Assembly (NCBI GenBank): GCA_027485235.1
Contig: JAIXRJ010000036.1
Location: 62,001 to 126,000, forward strand
Source of the DNA: Comamonadaceae bacterium
GTDB lineage: Bacteria > Pseudomonadota > Gammaproteobacteria > Burkholderiales > Burkholderiaceae_C
Length of the DNA: 64,000 bases
Direction: 5' to 3'
Below, piece by piece: positions 16,372-26,578 of the stretch (positions within the stretch are counted from its first letter, which is position 1; the number at the start of each line of letters is the position of its first letter). The notes under the pieces were generated by a model that was not told where the DNA came from, did not search any database, and was given only the letters and a program-made list of their open reading frames with translations. The position numbers and the translations under genes were made by a program.

Positions 16372-17013
16372 TCAGGTGCGTGTGCGGGTTTGTGCCAGCA
16401 GGAATTCGGCCACCTTGAGTGCGCGCTCCATGCTGCCGGCCAGCGAGCCGTCGGTGTAGAAACGCCCGGCGATGCCCAAGGAAGGCACACCCTCGACTTT
16501 GTAGTCGTTTTGCAGCTGCACAGCGCGCTTGAGCTTGCTGGCCACGCCAAACGATTTGTAGGTTTCGGTGAATTTGGCTTTGTCCACGCCTTGTTTGGCC
16601 ACCCAGTCGGTGATGGCCGCGTCGGTGTTGAGGCTTTGTTTTTCAACGTGGATGGCGGCGAACACCTTGGCGTGCAGGGACTCCAGCAGGTTCATCGCTT
16701 CGAGCGTGAAAAACAGGCGCTGCTGGGGCACGAAGTCTTCGCGGAAGGCCACGGGCATGCGGCGCACCACCACGTCCTTGGGGGCGTTCTTGACCCATTG
16801 GGCAAATGGCAACTCGAAGGCGTTGCAGTGGGGGCAGCTGTACCAAAAGAATTCGATCAGCTCGACCTTGCCGTTGCCCGCTTCGGTGGCCACGGGGCGC
16901 TCCAGCGGCAGGTAATCCTTGCCGGCTCTGAACAAGGCTTGCGCCCAGGCGGAGGTTTGGCTGAGCCAGGCGGAGGCGGCGATCAGGACAGCAGAAAAAT
17001 AACGGCGTTTCAT
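16372..17013 (-). CDS. dsbA: periplasmic thiol:disulfide interchange protein DsbA-like
   Basis: A 213-residue protein with a signal peptide (cleavage after SAWA near residue 24). The thioredoxin fold carries the active-site Cys60-Pro-His-Cys63. The cis-proline loop is EGVPSLGIAG with Val-Pro, as in DsbA. It introduces disulfide bonds into exported proteins and is reoxidised by DsbB. The gene lies 37 bases downstream of the SPOR gene and ends at a strong terminator, so argS-SPOR-dsbA looks like one transcription unit. Confidence 0.93.
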   Translation of the reverse strand: MKRRYFSAVLIAASAWLSQTSAWAQALFRAGKDYLPLERPVATEAGNGKVELIEFFWYSCPHCNAFELPFAQWVKNAPKDVVVRRMPVAFREDFVPQQRLFFTLEAMNLLESLHAKVFAAIHVEKQSLNTDAAITDWVAKQGVDKAKFTETYKSFGVASKLKRAVQLQNDYKVEGVPSLGIAGRFYTDGSLAGSMERALKVAEFLLAQTRTRT

Positions 17014-17050
17014 GGGAACTCCTCGTGTGGATTCGAAGGGGCCGGTGGGC

Positions 17051-17683
17051 TCAGCGTTGCACCCGGATCAAGGTGTTTTCAATGCCGTTGCCCTCCAAAC
17101 TGGTGCTTGTTTTTTCAGCCACAGTTTTGTTGTCAAAAGGCCCCAAGCGTACGCGGTAAACCGTGCGGCCGCCTTGTTCACGCTCAGAAACCTTGGCATC
17201 CAGACCCATCATGGCGAGTTTGGCTTTGAGTGCATCGGCTTCGCTGAGGCTGCGAAATGCGCCGACCTGGACGACATAGTCAAAGGGGACGGGTCCGCTG
17301 GTGCTTGGCGCGGGCATGGAGAACCCTGGTTTGGATTTGGCCAGATCGCCCAAGGGGTCGGCCGTGACGGCGGGGGCATTGTCGACTTTGGACGGTTCGG
17401 CCATGAGGTGCTCGGCCGACTTGTTCTGTCCGTCCGAGCTGTTCGTGCTGGGCATGGGCACCTCGGCCGGCGCTTTGGGCTGCAGCACGTTGTTGGGGTT
17501 CCAGTCTTTGTTCTTTTGGCTCTCGGCACTGTCCTGCTCGGAGGAGCGGGGCTGGTTTTTGTTGGAAAAAGGCGTGGGCACTTTGGTGACATACACCGCG
17601 ACAGCCAAGGACAAGCCCAAGCCGATCACCAAGCCCATCAAGAATCCAAAGAAAGTGCCGCCGCGCTGGGAATGTGTGTTCAT
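17051..17683 (-). CDS. SPOR-domain cell-envelope protein (FtsN-like)
   Basis: A 210-residue bitopic membrane protein. A short cytoplasmic start precedes a transmembrane helix at about residues 10-33 (FFGFLMGLVIGLGLSLAVAV). A Pro/Ser/Gln-rich periplasmic linker follows. The C-terminal SPOR domain (about 130-208) has YVVQVGAFRSLSEADALKAK and YRVRLGPFDNK. SPOR domains bind denuded peptidoglycan at division sites. The organisation resembles FtsN, but the essential FtsN helices cannot be verified. It starts 6 bases after argS. Confidence 0.88.
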   Translation of the reverse strand: MNTHSQRGGTFFGFLMGLVIGLGLSLAVAVYVTKVPTPFSNKNQPRSSEQDSAESQKNKDWNPNNVLQPKAPAEVPMPSTNSSDGQNKSAEHLMAEPSKVDNAPAVTADPLGDLAKSKPGFSMPAPSTSGPVPFDYVVQVGAFRSLSEADALKAKLAMMGLDAKVSEREQGGRTVYRVRLGPFDNKTVAEKTSTSLEGNGIENTLIRVQR

Positions 17684-17689
17684 CTTGGT

Positions 17690-19399
17690 TTACATCTTTT
17701 GAGGTGCGGAAACACCGAGGACCTTCAAGCCATTGCGCAGCACCTGCGCGGTGGCCGCCACCAGCGCCAAGCGCGCTTGTTTGAGCGCTGCATCGTCCAC
17801 CAAAATGCGCTCGGCGTCGTAGTAACTGTGGTACTGCGCGGCCAGGTCGCGCAAATAAAAGGTCACGTCGTGCGGCGCAAAGTCGGTGGCGGCCGATGTC
17901 AGCATCTCGGGGTACTTGGCCAGGGCCAGCATCAGCGCCTGGGCCTGCGGGCTTTGCAGGGCACTCAAGTCGGCGTGCGTCAGGCTGGCGATGTTGCCAC
18001 CGTCTTTTTCTTTCCAGGCCGCCAGCACCGAGCAGATGCGGGCGTGCGCGTACTGCACGTAGTACACCGGGTTGTCGTTGTTTTGGGCCAGCGCCAAGTC
18101 GATGTCGAAGATGTATTCGGTGTCAGGCTTGCGCGACAGCAAAAAGAAACGCACCGCGTCTTTGCTGGTCCACTCGATCAGGTCGCGCAGCGTGACGTAG
18201 CTGCCCGCACGCTTGGAGATCTTGACCTCTTCGCCACCGCGCATCACGCGCACCATGGTGTGCAGCACGTAGTCGGGATAGCCCTCGGGGATGCCCACAT
18301 GGGCTGCTTGCAGGCCCGCCCGCACACGGGCAATCGTGCCGTGGTGGTCGGTGCCCTGGATGTTCACCACCCGCGAAAAGCCGCGCTCCCATTTGGTGAT
18401 GTGGTAGGCCACATCGGGCACAAAGTAGGTGTAGGTGCCGTCGCCCTTGCGCATGACGCGGTCTTTGTCGTCGCCGTAGTCGGTCGATTTGAGCCAAAGC
18501 GCGCCGTCTTGCTCGTAGGTCTTGCCTGCATCGCGCAACTTTTGCACCGCCGCATCGACCTTGCCGCTGGTGTACAGGCTCGACTCCAAGTAGTAGTTGT
18601 CGAACTTCACCTCGAAAGCCTTCAAGTCCAGGTCCTGCTCGTGGCGCAAATAGGCCACCGCGAACTGGCGCATGCCGTCCAGGTCGTTCAGATCGCCGCT
18701 GGCGGTGAATTCGCGGTCGTCGGACTTGACGGTTTTGCCCGCCAAAAAGTCGGCGGCGATGTCCTGGATGTAGTCGCCGTTGTAGAACGCTTTGCTCTCG
18801 GGGTTGTCGGGGTCGGTGGGCCAGCCCTCGTCGCCGGGCTGTACGCCACGGGCGCGCATCTGGGTGCTCTTGGCCAGCGTGCCAATCTGCACGCCTGCAT
18901 CGTTGTAATAAAACTCGCGGTAGACCTGCTGGCCTTGTGTGGCGAGCAGATTGCAAATGGCGTCGCCCAAGGCCGCTTGGCGGCCGTGGCCCACATGCAA
19001 AGGGCCTGTCGGGTTGGCCGAGACGAACTCCACCAGCACTTTGTCCGACTGTGCAGGCTGCTGACCAAAGCCGTCTGCCGCTTGCAACACCTCGTGCACC
19101 ACGGCTTGTTTGGCGCTGTCTTTCAGGCGGATGTTGATGAAGCCCGGGCCGGCCAGCTCGATGGCCTCAACCCAACGCTCAAAGGCCGGGGTGCTGAGCA
19201 ACGCGGCGCGCAAGGTTTCGCCCAACTGCCGGGGGTTTTGTTTCAGGGCCTTGGCCAGTTGCATGGCGGCGGTGCAGGCCAAATCGCCGTGGGCCGCCAC
19301 TTTGGGCGATTCGAAGGCCGCACGCGCCCCTGCGCCGGATTGAATTTTGTCGAGCTCGGCGGCCAAGGCCGTGAGCAATTGGTGTTTGGCTGAAAGCAT
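17690..19399 (-). CDS. argS: arginyl-tRNA synthetase
   Basis: A 569-residue class I aminoacyl-tRNA synthetase with the N-terminal Add-1 domain. The HIGH-type motif HVGH is at residues 135-138 within [18 protein letters not shown] is replaced by the KISKRAGS variant. The C-terminal DALR anticodon-binding domain includes [15 protein letters not shown]. It charges tRNA-Arg. It is the first gene of the argS-SPOR-dsbA unit; 19400-19576 would hold its promoter and, divergently, that of psiF. Confidence 0.97.
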   Translation of the reverse strand: MLSAKHQLLTALAAELDKIQSGAGARAAFESPKVAAHGDLACTAAMQLAKALKQNPRQLGETLRAALLSTPAFERWVEAIELAGPGFINIRLKDSAKQAVVHEVLQAADGFGQQPAQSDKVLVEFVSANPTGPLHVGHGRQAALGDAICNLLATQGQQVYREFYYNDAGVQIGTLAKSTQMRARGVQPGDEGWPTDPDNPESKAFYNGDYIQDIAADFLAGKTVKSDDREFTASGDLNDLDGMRQFAVAYLRHEQDLDLKAFEVKFDNYYLESSLYTSGKVDAAVQKLRDAGKTYEQDGALWLKSTDYGDDKDRVMRKGDGTYTYFVPDVAYHITKWERGFSRVVNIQGTDHHGTIARVRAGLQAAHVGIPEGYPDYVLHTMVRVMRGGEEVKISKRAGSYVTLRDLIEWTSKDAVRFFLLSRKPDTEYIFDIDLALAQNNDNPVYYVQYAHARICSVLAAWKEKDGGNIASLTHADLSALQSPQAQALMLALAKYPEMLTSAATDFAPHDVTFYLRDLAAQYHSYYDAERILVDDAALKQARLALVAATAQVLRNGLKVLGVSAPQKM

Positions 19400-19576
19400 A
19401 GGGCGCGATTTTACGGGTCAGCGCGGGGTCTGGGGGGCCTGCAGAACTTGTGTGCGCCTATTTACATTGGATGACAAGCCGCGGTGGACAGTCTGGGGCT
19501 TGGCGTGACTTAATGCTTTTGGGGTCGGCCATGCGACTTGGCCTTTTTCTGTTTTTCACCTTCAAGGGGGCTTTTT

Positions 19577-19867
19577 ATGCGACATGCTTGGACAATGGTG
19601 GCTTTGGGCTTGGCTTTGGGCGCGGCTGGGGTGCAAGCCGCCGATCCGGTGGCCGCTGACAAAACACCTCAGCAAAGCAAAATGGCGACCTGCAACAAAG
19701 AAGCCGATGGCAAAAAGGGCGATGAGCGCAAAGCCTTCATGAAAGAGTGCTTGAGCGCCCACAAAAAAGAAACCCAGCAAAGCAAGATGACCAGCTGCAA
19801 TGCCGAAGCCACCGGCAAAAAAGGCGATGAGCGCAAGGCCTTCATGTCCGAGTGTCTGAAGAAGTGA
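19577..19867 (+). CDS. PsiF-repeat periplasmic protein
   Basis: A 96-residue protein with a signal peptide ending GVQA near residue 21. Two near-identical PsiF repeats of about 30 residues follow, each with the pattern QSKMxxCNxEAxGKKGDERK and AFMxECL. PsiF is a phosphate-starvation-inducible protein of unknown function in E. coli. The start ATG at 19577 is preceded by an AAGGGGG ribosome-binding site at 19564-19570. Two Cys per repeat suggest disulfides in the periplasm. Confidence 0.87.
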   Translation: MRHAWTMVALGLALGAAGVQAADPVAADKTPQQSKMATCNKEADGKKGDERKAFMKECLSAHKKETQQSKMTSCNAEATGKKGDERKAFMSECLKK

Positions 19868-19910
19868 GCTGGGTTTTTTGGCGGGGATGACCCCGGTCAG
19901 GCCTTGGGGT

Positions 19911-20837
19911 TCATGGTGCAGGTCGGTGCCAAAAATCGGCCTGTCCGTAGTGGTGTTTGAGGTGGTCGATCCACAAACGCACACGCAAAGGCAAATGCTT
20001 GCGCTGAGGAAACACCACATAGATGCCGTTCGGCGGGGCGGCGTAGTCTTCCAGGACCGCCAGCAACTGGCCCGCCTGGATTTCGGCCTCGACCTCCCAA
20101 GTGCTTCGCCAGGCGATGCCATAACCGGACAGGCACCAATCGTGCAGCACCTGCCCGTCCGAGCAGTCCAGCGGGCCCCCCGGGCGCAGGTGCACCACTT
20201 CCGGGTTGGCGCTGTCGGCGCTGGTGAAGGCCCAGCCCCGGGTTTGCGAGGCATCGCTGGACAGGGTCAAGCAGTCGTGTTGCAACAGGTCTGCAGGCTG
20301 CAAAGGCGTGCCGCGCCGCGCCAGGTAGTCGGGCGTGGCCACGCACAAGCGGCGGTTGTCGGCCATGCGCACGCTCACCAGCGAGGAGTCGGGCAGATCG
20401 CCCACGCGCACGGCACAGTCAAAGCCTTCACCGGCCAAGTCGACCACGCGGTCAGACAGGTTCAGGGAAATCGTCACATCGGGGTGGGCCTGGCGAAACG
20501 GTGGCACCAAGGGCGCCACATGCCTGCGCCCGAAACCGGCCGGGGCCGTGATGCGCAAATGGCCGCTGGCTTTGACGCCGCCAGCCGAAACACTGGCTTC
20601 CGCGTTGGTCACATCCGAGAGCAGGCGCTGGCAATCTTCCAGAAATGCGCTGCCTTCGTGGGTGAGTGTGATGCGCCGTGTGGTGCGCACCAGCAGCTTC
20701 ACGCCCAGGTGTTCCTCCAGGGCGTCCAAGCGCCGCCCGATGATGGCCGGGGCCACGCCCTCTGCCCGGGCGGCCGCCGTCAGGCTGCCTTTGGTGGCCA
20801 CCGAGACAAAGGTCTCGAACGCTTTGAGTTTGTCCAT
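19911..20837 (-). CDS. LysR-family transcriptional regulator
   Basis: A 308-residue regulator. The N-terminal winged helix-turn-helix (MDKLKAFETFVSVATKGSLT, then RLDALEEHLGVKLLVRTTRR) and the C-terminal substrate-binding domain are typical of the AaeR/DsdC-like LysR branch. The ATG at 20837 is preferred to TTG 20843. The gene is divergent from malate synthase G across 190 bases. It could regulate that gene or itself, but nothing in the sequence identifies the inducer. Confidence 0.9.
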   Translation of the reverse strand: MDKLKAFETFVSVATKGSLTAAARAEGVAPAIIGRRLDALEEHLGVKLLVRTTRRITLTHEGSAFLEDCQRLLSDVTNAEASVSAGGVKASGHLRITAPAGFGRRHVAPLVPPFRQAHPDVTISLNLSDRVVDLAGEGFDCAVRVGDLPDSSLVSVRMADNRRLCVATPDYLARRGTPLQPADLLQHDCLTLSSDASQTRGWAFTSADSANPEVVHLRPGGPLDCSDGQVLHDWCLSGYGIAWRSTWEVEAEIQAGQLLAVLEDYAAPPNGIYVVFPQRKHLPLRVRLWIDHLKHHYGQADFWHRPAP

Positions 20838-21027
20838 GGCCAAAGATTATGCGTAAGCAGGATGATTTGTGTGAAAAAGTCATGGGTTAATGGATTTTTC
20901 CCATGTTTATCCGCACCGAAACTTAGAATAAAGTCTGAAGGAGAAGCTGCTGGCCGCTTGGCATTGACCGCCACAGGCGGGCAGCTTGCCTGAAAAACCG
21001 TTTTTTCAACATCCGACCGAGGCTCCC

Positions 21028-23271
21028 ATGACCGAACGCACCACGATCCATACGCTGCAAGTGGCCCAGCCCTTGTTGAGTTTCATCAACGACACCCTCC
21101 TGCCCGCCACCGGTGTGGACCAGGGCCAGTTCTGGTCGGGCTTTGACAGCATCGTGGCCGACCTGGCCCCCAAAAACATCGCCTTGCTGGCCGAGCGCGA
21201 CCGCATCCAGACCGCCATGGACGCGTGGCACACCGCCAACCCCGGCCCGGTGGCCGCAGGCAAGGCCATGAAGGCCTACCGCAAATACCTGAGCCAAATC
21301 GGTTACCTGGTGCCCGAACCCAAGAACGCCCAGGCCACCACCGCCAACGTGGACGCCGAACTGGCCAAGCTCGCCGGCCCGCAATTGGTGGTGCCGATCC
21401 TGAACGCCCGTTACGCCCTGAACGCCGCCAACGCCCGTTGGGGTTCTTTGTACGACGCGCTGTACGGCACGGACGCGATCAGCGAGGCCGATGGCTGCGG
21501 TAAATCACCAGAGGGAGGCACGGGCTACAACCCCCTGCGCGGCGCCAAAGTCATAGCCTACTGCCGCCACGTGCTCGACCGCACAGCCCCTCTGAAGACC
21601 GGCTCGCATGTGGGCAGCCAGGGCTACACCGTCAAAGGCGGCAAGCTGGTCGTGACCTTGGCCAACGGCAAGAACACCACCTTGGCCGATGCCAAGCAAT
21701 TCGTGGGCTACACCGGCAACGCCAAAGCCCCTGCGTCTGTGCTGTTTGTGCACAACGGCCTGCACCTGGACCTGCAGATCAACAAGAGCACCCCCATCGG
21801 CAAGACCGACCCAGCGGGCGTATCCGACCTGATCGCTGAAAGCGCGCTGTCCACCATCCTCGACCTCGAAGACTCCGTGGCCGCGGTGGACGCCGACGAC
21901 AAAGTGCTGGCCTACCGGAACTGGCTGGGCATTTTGCAAGGCACTTTGAGCGAAGAAGTGCACAAGGGCGGCAAGACCTTCACACGCACCATGAACCCGG
22001 ACCGCGAGTACACCAAGCCCACCGGCAAGGGTTCGGTGAAACTGCACGGTCGCTCGCTCATGTTTGTGCGCAACGTCGGTCACCTGATGACCAACCCCGC
22101 CATCCTTTACCAAGGCGCGGACGGCAAAACCCATGAGATCCCCGAAGGCATTCTGGACGCCATGATCACCGTGACCTGTGCGCTGGCCGATTTGCAAAAG
22201 AGCCGATCCAGCGCCTTGCGCAACAGCCGCACCGGCAGCGTGTACATCGTCAAGCCCAAGATGCACGGCCCCGCCGAAGTGGCTTTTGCCGACGAGCTGT
22301 TTGGCCGCGTCGAGAAGGTGCTGGGCCTGAAGCCTTCCACCGTCAAGCTGGGCATCATGGACGAAGAGCGCCGCACCAGCGCCAACCTCAAAGCCTGTAT
22401 CGCCGCCGCCAAGAGCCGCGTGGCTTTCATCAACACCGGCTTTCTGGACCGCACCGGCGACGAGATGCACACCTGCATGTTGGCCGGTCCCGTCATGCGC
22501 AAGGGCGACATCAAGAACAGCACCTGGCTGGGTGCTTATGAGAAGAACAACGTCAACGTGGGCCTGGCCTGCGGCCTGCGCGGTCGCGCCCAAATCGGCA
22601 AAGGCATGTGGGCCATGCCCGACCTGATGGCCGACATGTTGAAGGCCAAGATCGGCCACCCCATGGCCGGTGCCAACACCGCCTGGGTGCCCAGCCCCAC
22701 TGCCGCCACGCTGCACGCCATGCACTACCACCAGGTGGACGTGCCTGCCCTGCAAAAGCAGATGGAAAAGGCGGTGGCCAAACAAGACGCCAAAGTTTTG
22801 CGCGACGAAACCCTCAACCAACTGCTGCAGTTCCCGGTGGTCGCTGCCGACGCCGCCAACTGGTCTGCCGAAGACAAGCAAAAAGAACTCGACAACAACG
22901 CCCAAGGCATTTTGGGCTACGTCGTGCGCTGGGTGGACCAAGGCGTGGGCTGCTCCAAGGTGCCCGACATCCACGGCGTGGGCCTGATGGAAGACCGCGC
23001 CACCTTGCGCATCAGCAGCCAGCACATGGCCAACTGGCTGCACCACGGTGTGGTGACCGAAGAGCAGGTCAAACACACCCTGGAGCGCATGGCGGCTGTG
23101 GTCGACGCGCAGAACGCGGGCGACGCGGCCTACCAGCCCATGGCCGGCAACTTCGCCACATCGGCGGCCTACCAAGCGGCTTGCGACCTGGTCTTCAAAG
23201 GCAAGGCACAACCCTCCGGCTACACCGAGCCTTTGCTGCACGCTTCGCGCTTGAAGGTCAAAGCGGCCTGA
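21028..23271 (+). CDS. glcB: malate synthase G
   Basis: A 747-residue enzyme of malate synthase G length, slightly above the ~725 of E. coli. It condenses glyoxylate with acetyl-CoA to give malate. Recognisable segments are [46 protein letters not shown] and [14 protein letters not shown] (metal and substrate binding). [19 protein letters not shown] is near the end. The ATG at 21028 fits the family N-terminus ([12 protein letters not shown]). The gene is monocistronic, closed by a terminator at 23294-23316. It allows growth on glyoxylate or glycolate and acetate. Confidence 0.96.
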   Translation: MTERTTIHTLQVAQPLLSFINDTLLPATGVDQGQFWSGFDSIVADLAPKNIALLAERDRIQTAMDAWHTANPGPVAAGKAMKAYRKYLSQIGYLVPEPKNAQATTANVDAELAKLAGPQLVVPILNARYALNAANARWGSLYDALYGTDAISEADGCGKSPEGGTGYNPLRGAKVIAYCRHVLDRTAPLKTGSHVGSQGYTVKGGKLVVTLANGKNTTLADAKQFVGYTGNAKAPASVLFVHNGLHLDLQINKSTPIGKTDPAGVSDLIAESALSTILDLEDSVAAVDADDKVLAYRNWLGILQGTLSEEVHKGGKTFTRTMNPDREYTKPTGKGSVKLHGRSLMFVRNVGHLMTNPAILYQGADGKTHEIPEGILDAMITVTCALADLQKSRSSALRNSRTGSVYIVKPKMHGPAEVAFADELFGRVEKVLGLKPSTVKLGIMDEERRTSANLKACIAAAKSRVAFINTGFLDRTGDEMHTCMLAGPVMRKGDIKNSTWLGAYEKNNVNVGLACGLRGRAQIGKGMWAMPDLMADMLKAKIGHPMAGANTAWVPSPTAATLHAMHYHQVDVPALQKQMEKAVAKQDAKVLRDETLNQLLQFPVVAADAANWSAEDKQKELDNNAQGILGYVVRWVDQGVGCSKVPDIHGVGLMEDRATLRISSQHMANWLHHGVVTEEQVKHTLERMAAVVDAQNAGDAAYQPMAGNFATSAAYQAACDLVFKGKAQPSGYTEPLLHASRLKVKAA

Positions 23272-23293
23272 TGGGCGTGGACGGCATGAAAAG

Positions 23294-23316
23294 CGGCTCC
23301 TTCGGGAGCCGTTTTT
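23294..23316 (+). terminator. Rho-independent terminator after glcB
   Basis: The stem CGGCTCC (23294-23300) and GGAGCCG (23305-23311) closes a TTCG tetraloop and is followed by TTTTT. It lies 22 bases after the glcB stop. Confidence 0.9.
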
Positions 23317-23355
23317 CATGGGGCCCATGGGGCGGCGGGGCGTAAACTCCAGCGC

Positions 23356-23571
23356 ATGCACAAGCCGCCAAACACCGACCCTTGCCGCTGCCCTTTGTGT
23401 GGCGCGCTCAATGGCTGCGCCATGGCCAGCGCAGATGCCACAGCCCAGGCCGAGCCTTGCTGGTGCACGCGTGAACACTTCAGTGCAGCGCTGTTGCAGC
23501 AAGTGCCCGCCGTGGCCAAAGACCGGGCTTGTATTTGCCGGGCCTGCGTCCAGGCGTCGTCATCGGCATGA
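23356..23571 (+). CDS. cysteine-rich CWC-family small protein
   Basis: A 71-residue protein with eight Cys arranged as CRCPLCG, NGCA, PCWC and ACICRACV. The central CWC and the spacing fit the cysteine-rich CWC family (PF14375), of unknown function and possibly metal binding. It overlaps the MFS gene start as ATGA, so the two are translationally coupled. Confidence 0.82.
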   Translation: MHKPPNTDPCRCPLCGALNGCAMASADATAQAEPCWCTREHFSAALLQQVPAVAKDRACICRACVQASSSA

Positions 23572-25058
23572 AGCCATCGCCAGACACCCACAGCCTGCAG
23601 GCCCTCAAGGCCCGATATGGCGATCGCCACCGCTGGCTGCTGCTCTTTTCGGTGATGTTGGGCACCATGGCCTCGGTCATGTCGTCCACCATCATGAACG
23701 TGGCCATCCCCGACATGAGCGCGCATTTCACGCTGGGCCAGACGCGGGTGCAGTGGGTCAGCTCGGGCTTCATGGTGGCGATGACCGTGTCCATGTTGAC
23801 CACGCCCTGGTTGCTCTCGCGCTTTGGGTACCGCCGCACCTACGAAATTTGCATGCTCTTGTTGCTCGGCGGTGGCATTGGCGGGGGCTTGGCCAACGAC
23901 TTCAGCGGGGTGCTGGTGGCGCGCATCGTCGAGGGCTTGGCCGCAGGCGTGGTGCAGCCGATCCCGGTGATCATCATCATGAACGCCTTCGCCCCGGAAG
24001 AGCGTGGCCGCGCCAGTGGCCTGTTTGGCACCGGCGTGGTCTTGGCCCCCGCCATTGGGCCCAGCGTGGGCGGCTTGCTGGTGGATGTGTTTGGCTGGCG
24101 CTCCATCTTCTTCATGGTGGTGCCGCTGGCGCTGGCGGCGCTCTGGCTGGCGCGGCGTTACGTGCCCACCACCGCCCCCGGCGGCGTGCAGGCCAATGCC
24201 GATTCAGGTCGCCTGGACTGGTGGGGGCTGTTGATGGCGCTGCTGGGCACGGTGCTCTTGCTCAATGGCATGGTCGTCTGGCGCGAGTCGGGTACTGCGC
24301 AGGGCCTGCCCTTGCTGTTGGGCGCGGCCTTCATGGCCGCGTGCTTTGTGGCCTGGCAAATGCGTTTGCAGCGGCGCTTTCAACACCGCGCCACCGGCGC
24401 GCAAGCGCCCTTGATGGACTTGCGCGTGTTCACCCACCGCAGTTTCCTGATGGGGTCTTTGGTGGCCGTGATTTATGGCACGGCGCTGTTTGGCTCCACC
24501 TACCTGCTGCCGGTGTTCATGCAAACTGGCCTGGGTTTGTCGGCCTCTTATGTGGGCTCGGCGCTTTTGCCTGCCGGCTTCATGCTGGCCATCACCATCA
24601 CCTTGGTGGGGCGCTGGGCCGACCGCACCGACAAACGCTATCTGGTGCTGGCGGGACTGGTTTTGTTGACCTGCTCGTTTGCACTCATGAGCACGGTCGA
24701 TCCGGACCGCGGCTTGCTGGCCCTGTGGTTGTGGACCATTGTGGGCCGCATTGGCCTGGGCTTCATCTTGCCGTCGCTCAACCTCGGGGCCATGCAAGGC
24801 ATGCCGGCGCACCTGATCCCACAGGGGGCCAGCGTGGTCAATTTCTTGCGCATGCTCGGGGGTGCAGCCGGTGTGAGCCTGTGCGCCATCGTGCTGGAGT
24901 GGCGGCTGGACGCCATGGGCGTGGCTTTGCTCGGCGCAGGCGATGCCCATGCCCGTTTGCTGGCCTTCCACCACACGTTCTGGTTTTTGGCGGTGCTCAC
25001 CGCGCTGGCCATCATTCCGGCTTGGCTCATGTCCGCGCCCGCCGTCCAGAAAGGCTGA
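23568..25058 (+). CDS. MFS transporter, DHA2 (EmrB/QacA-like, 14-helix) family
   Basis: A 496-residue integral membrane protein. The first helix region is LLLFSVMLGTMASVMSSTIM with the DHA2-type NVAIPDMS. The motif C-like segment GLFGTGVVLAPAIGPSVGG lies in helix 5. About 14 hydrophobic segments can be counted. DHA2 proteins export drugs and organic compounds using the proton gradient. It has no HlyD-type adaptor partner here, so a single-membrane exporter is likely. The start ATG 23568 overlaps the CWC gene stop. Confidence 0.88.
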   Translation: MKPSPDTHSLQALKARYGDRHRWLLLFSVMLGTMASVMSSTIMNVAIPDMSAHFTLGQTRVQWVSSGFMVAMTVSMLTTPWLLSRFGYRRTYEICMLLLLGGGIGGGLANDFSGVLVARIVEGLAAGVVQPIPVIIIMNAFAPEERGRASGLFGTGVVLAPAIGPSVGGLLVDVFGWRSIFFMVVPLALAALWLARRYVPTTAPGGVQANADSGRLDWWGLLMALLGTVLLLNGMVVWRESGTAQGLPLLLGAAFMAACFVAWQMRLQRRFQHRATGAQAPLMDLRVFTHRSFLMGSLVAVIYGTALFGSTYLLPVFMQTGLGLSASYVGSALLPAGFMLAITITLVGRWADRTDKRYLVLAGLVLLTCSFALMSTVDPDRGLLALWLWTIVGRIGLGFILPSLNLGAMQGMPAHLIPQGASVVNFLRMLGGAAGVSLCAIVLEWRLDAMGVALLGAGDAHARLLAFHHTFWFLAVLTALAIIPAWLMSAPAVQKG

Positions 25059-25061
25059 ACG

Positions 25062-25829
25062 ATGTGCCAGCTGCTCGGCATGAACTGCAACACCCCCACC
25101 GATGTCACCTTCAGCTTCAGCGGCTTCGCGCAGCGTGGGGGTGTGACCGACCACCACAGCGACGGCTGGGGCATCGCTTTTTTTGAAGGGCGCGGCGTGC
25201 GCCACCTGGTGGACCACCAAAGTGCCAGCACCTCGCCGGTGGCCGAACTGGTGCGCCGCTACCCGATCCAAAGCACCAACGTGATTGCCCACATCCGCAA
25301 AGCCACACAAGGCGAGGTGAGCCTGGAAAACTGCCACCCCTTTGTGCGCGAACTCTGGGGCCGCTACTGGGTGTTTGCGCACAACGGCAACCTGGTGGAC
25401 TTTGCGCCGCGCCTGCACGGCAACTTCAGACCCGTGGGCCAGACCGACAGCGAGCGCGCCTTTTGCTGGCTCATGCAAGAGCTGGCCAAGTCACACGCCA
25501 GCGTGCCCAGCGTGCACGAGTTGTCGCTCACGCTGCGCGAACTGGTGCCGCGCATCGCCCAGCACGGGCCTTTCAACTTTTTGCTGTCCAACGGCCAGGC
25601 CTTGTGGGCGCACGCCAGCACCCAGCTGCACCATGTGCTGCGCCGCCACCCCTTCAGCCAGGCGACCTTGAGCGACGAAGACCTGAGCGTGAACTTTGCC
25701 GAACACACCCGCGAGACCGACCGCGTGGCCGTGGTCGTCACCCAGCCGCTGACCACCAACGAGGCCTGGGTGGCTTGTGAGCCGGGGCGGGTGTACACCT
25801 TTGAAGCGGGTGAGCTGACGGGGGTGTGA
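25062..25829 (+). CDS. class II glutamine amidotransferase (YafJ-like)
   Basis: A 255-residue Ntn-hydrolase-type amidotransferase. After removal of Met1, Cys2 (MCQLLGMNCNTP) is the expected nucleophile. Further family segments are HHSDGWGIAFFEG, AHIRKATQGEVSLENCHPF and FAHNGNLVDF. Members of the YafJ/EgtC group hydrolyse glutamine or gamma-glutamyl amides. No synthase domain is attached, so the acceptor is unknown. It starts 3 bases after the MFS gene, probably in the same operon. Confidence 0.9.
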   Translation: MCQLLGMNCNTPTDVTFSFSGFAQRGGVTDHHSDGWGIAFFEGRGVRHLVDHQSASTSPVAELVRRYPIQSTNVIAHIRKATQGEVSLENCHPFVRELWGRYWVFAHNGNLVDFAPRLHGNFRPVGQTDSERAFCWLMQELAKSHASVPSVHELSLTLRELVPRIAQHGPFNFLLSNGQALWAHASTQLHHVLRRHPFSQATLSDEDLSVNFAEHTRETDRVAVVVTQPLTTNEAWVACEPGRVYTFEAGELTGV

Positions 25830-25872
25830 TGCTTTCATGGGAACGTCACGGACCTCTTTTTACAATCGCGGC

Positions 25873-26577
25873 ATGCAGATCCATTTTTTGATCCTGGTTC
25901 TTGCCGCACTGGCTGGCGCTGTGGGCACGGCCCAAGCGGCGCGCCCGTTCATGACCGACGATGCCCGTTTGACCACGGAAGGCTCTTGCCAATTGGAAAG
26001 CTGGACCCGCAGCTACGCCAACCGGTCTGAATACTGGGCCTTGCCGGCTTGCAACCCCACGGGCAACTTCGAGATCACGGCCGGTGGCGGCCAGTTCAGG
26101 GCCGATGGGCAGGCCCACACGCACGACCGCGTGCTGCAGGCCAAAACCCTGCTGCGGCCCCTCCAAAGCAACAACTGGGGCTTGGGGCTGGCGGTGGGCC
26201 GCGTCTGGCATCCCGCGGCTCAGCCGGGCCCCAACAACCTGGGCAGCACCTTTGTGTACCTGCCCATGTCGGTCTCCAGGCGCGATGACCAGCTGGTGTT
26301 TCACGCCAACCTTGGTTGGGTGCAGGACGCACAAAGCCGTTTGAATTCGACCACCTGGGGCGGCGGTGCCGAATACTGGGTCCACCCCCAAGTGATGGTG
26401 ATCGCAGAAGCCTTTGGCGACGACCGGCAAAAGCCATTTGTGCAGTCCGGGGTGCGTTTTTCGGTGATCCCTGGCGTGTTCCAGCTGGACATCACGCGTG
26501 GCACCCAGCCCGGCGGCATCGGGCGGCATACGTGGACCTCATTGGGCCTGCGCTACACGCCCGACAAGCTGTTTTGA
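25873..26577 (+). CDS. hypothetical outer-membrane beta-barrel-like protein
   Basis: A 234-residue protein with a signal peptide ending TAQA near residue 20, then ARPFMTDDARLTTEGSCQLE. The body alternates hydrophobic and polar residues (LGLAVGRVWHP, FVYLPMSVS, LVFHANLGWVQ, AEYWVHPQVMVIAEAFG) and ends in Phe, features of small outer-membrane barrels. I do not recognise a named family. It may resemble transporter-like barrels that report on organic solutes. It converges on gshB with a one-base gap. Confidence 0.65.
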   Translation: MQIHFLILVLAALAGAVGTAQAARPFMTDDARLTTEGSCQLESWTRSYANRSEYWALPACNPTGNFEITAGGGQFRADGQAHTHDRVLQAKTLLRPLQSNNWGLGLAVGRVWHPAAQPGPNNLGSTFVYLPMSVSRRDDQLVFHANLGWVQDAQSRLNSTTWGGGAEYWVHPQVMVIAEAFGDDRQKPFVQSGVRFSVIPGVFQLDITRGTQPGGIGRHTWTSLGLRYTPDKLF

Positions 26578-26578
26578 T

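Noticed and set aside
17012-19393. 793-codon open frame on the plus strand across argS and the SPOR gene
   Set aside because: It covers two convincingly identified minus-strand genes and their gap and has no motifs of its own.
21505-23502. 665-codon open frame on the minus strand across malate synthase G
   Set aside because: Same effect: antisense to a well recognised gene, no recognisable motifs and His/Gln/Gly-biased composition.
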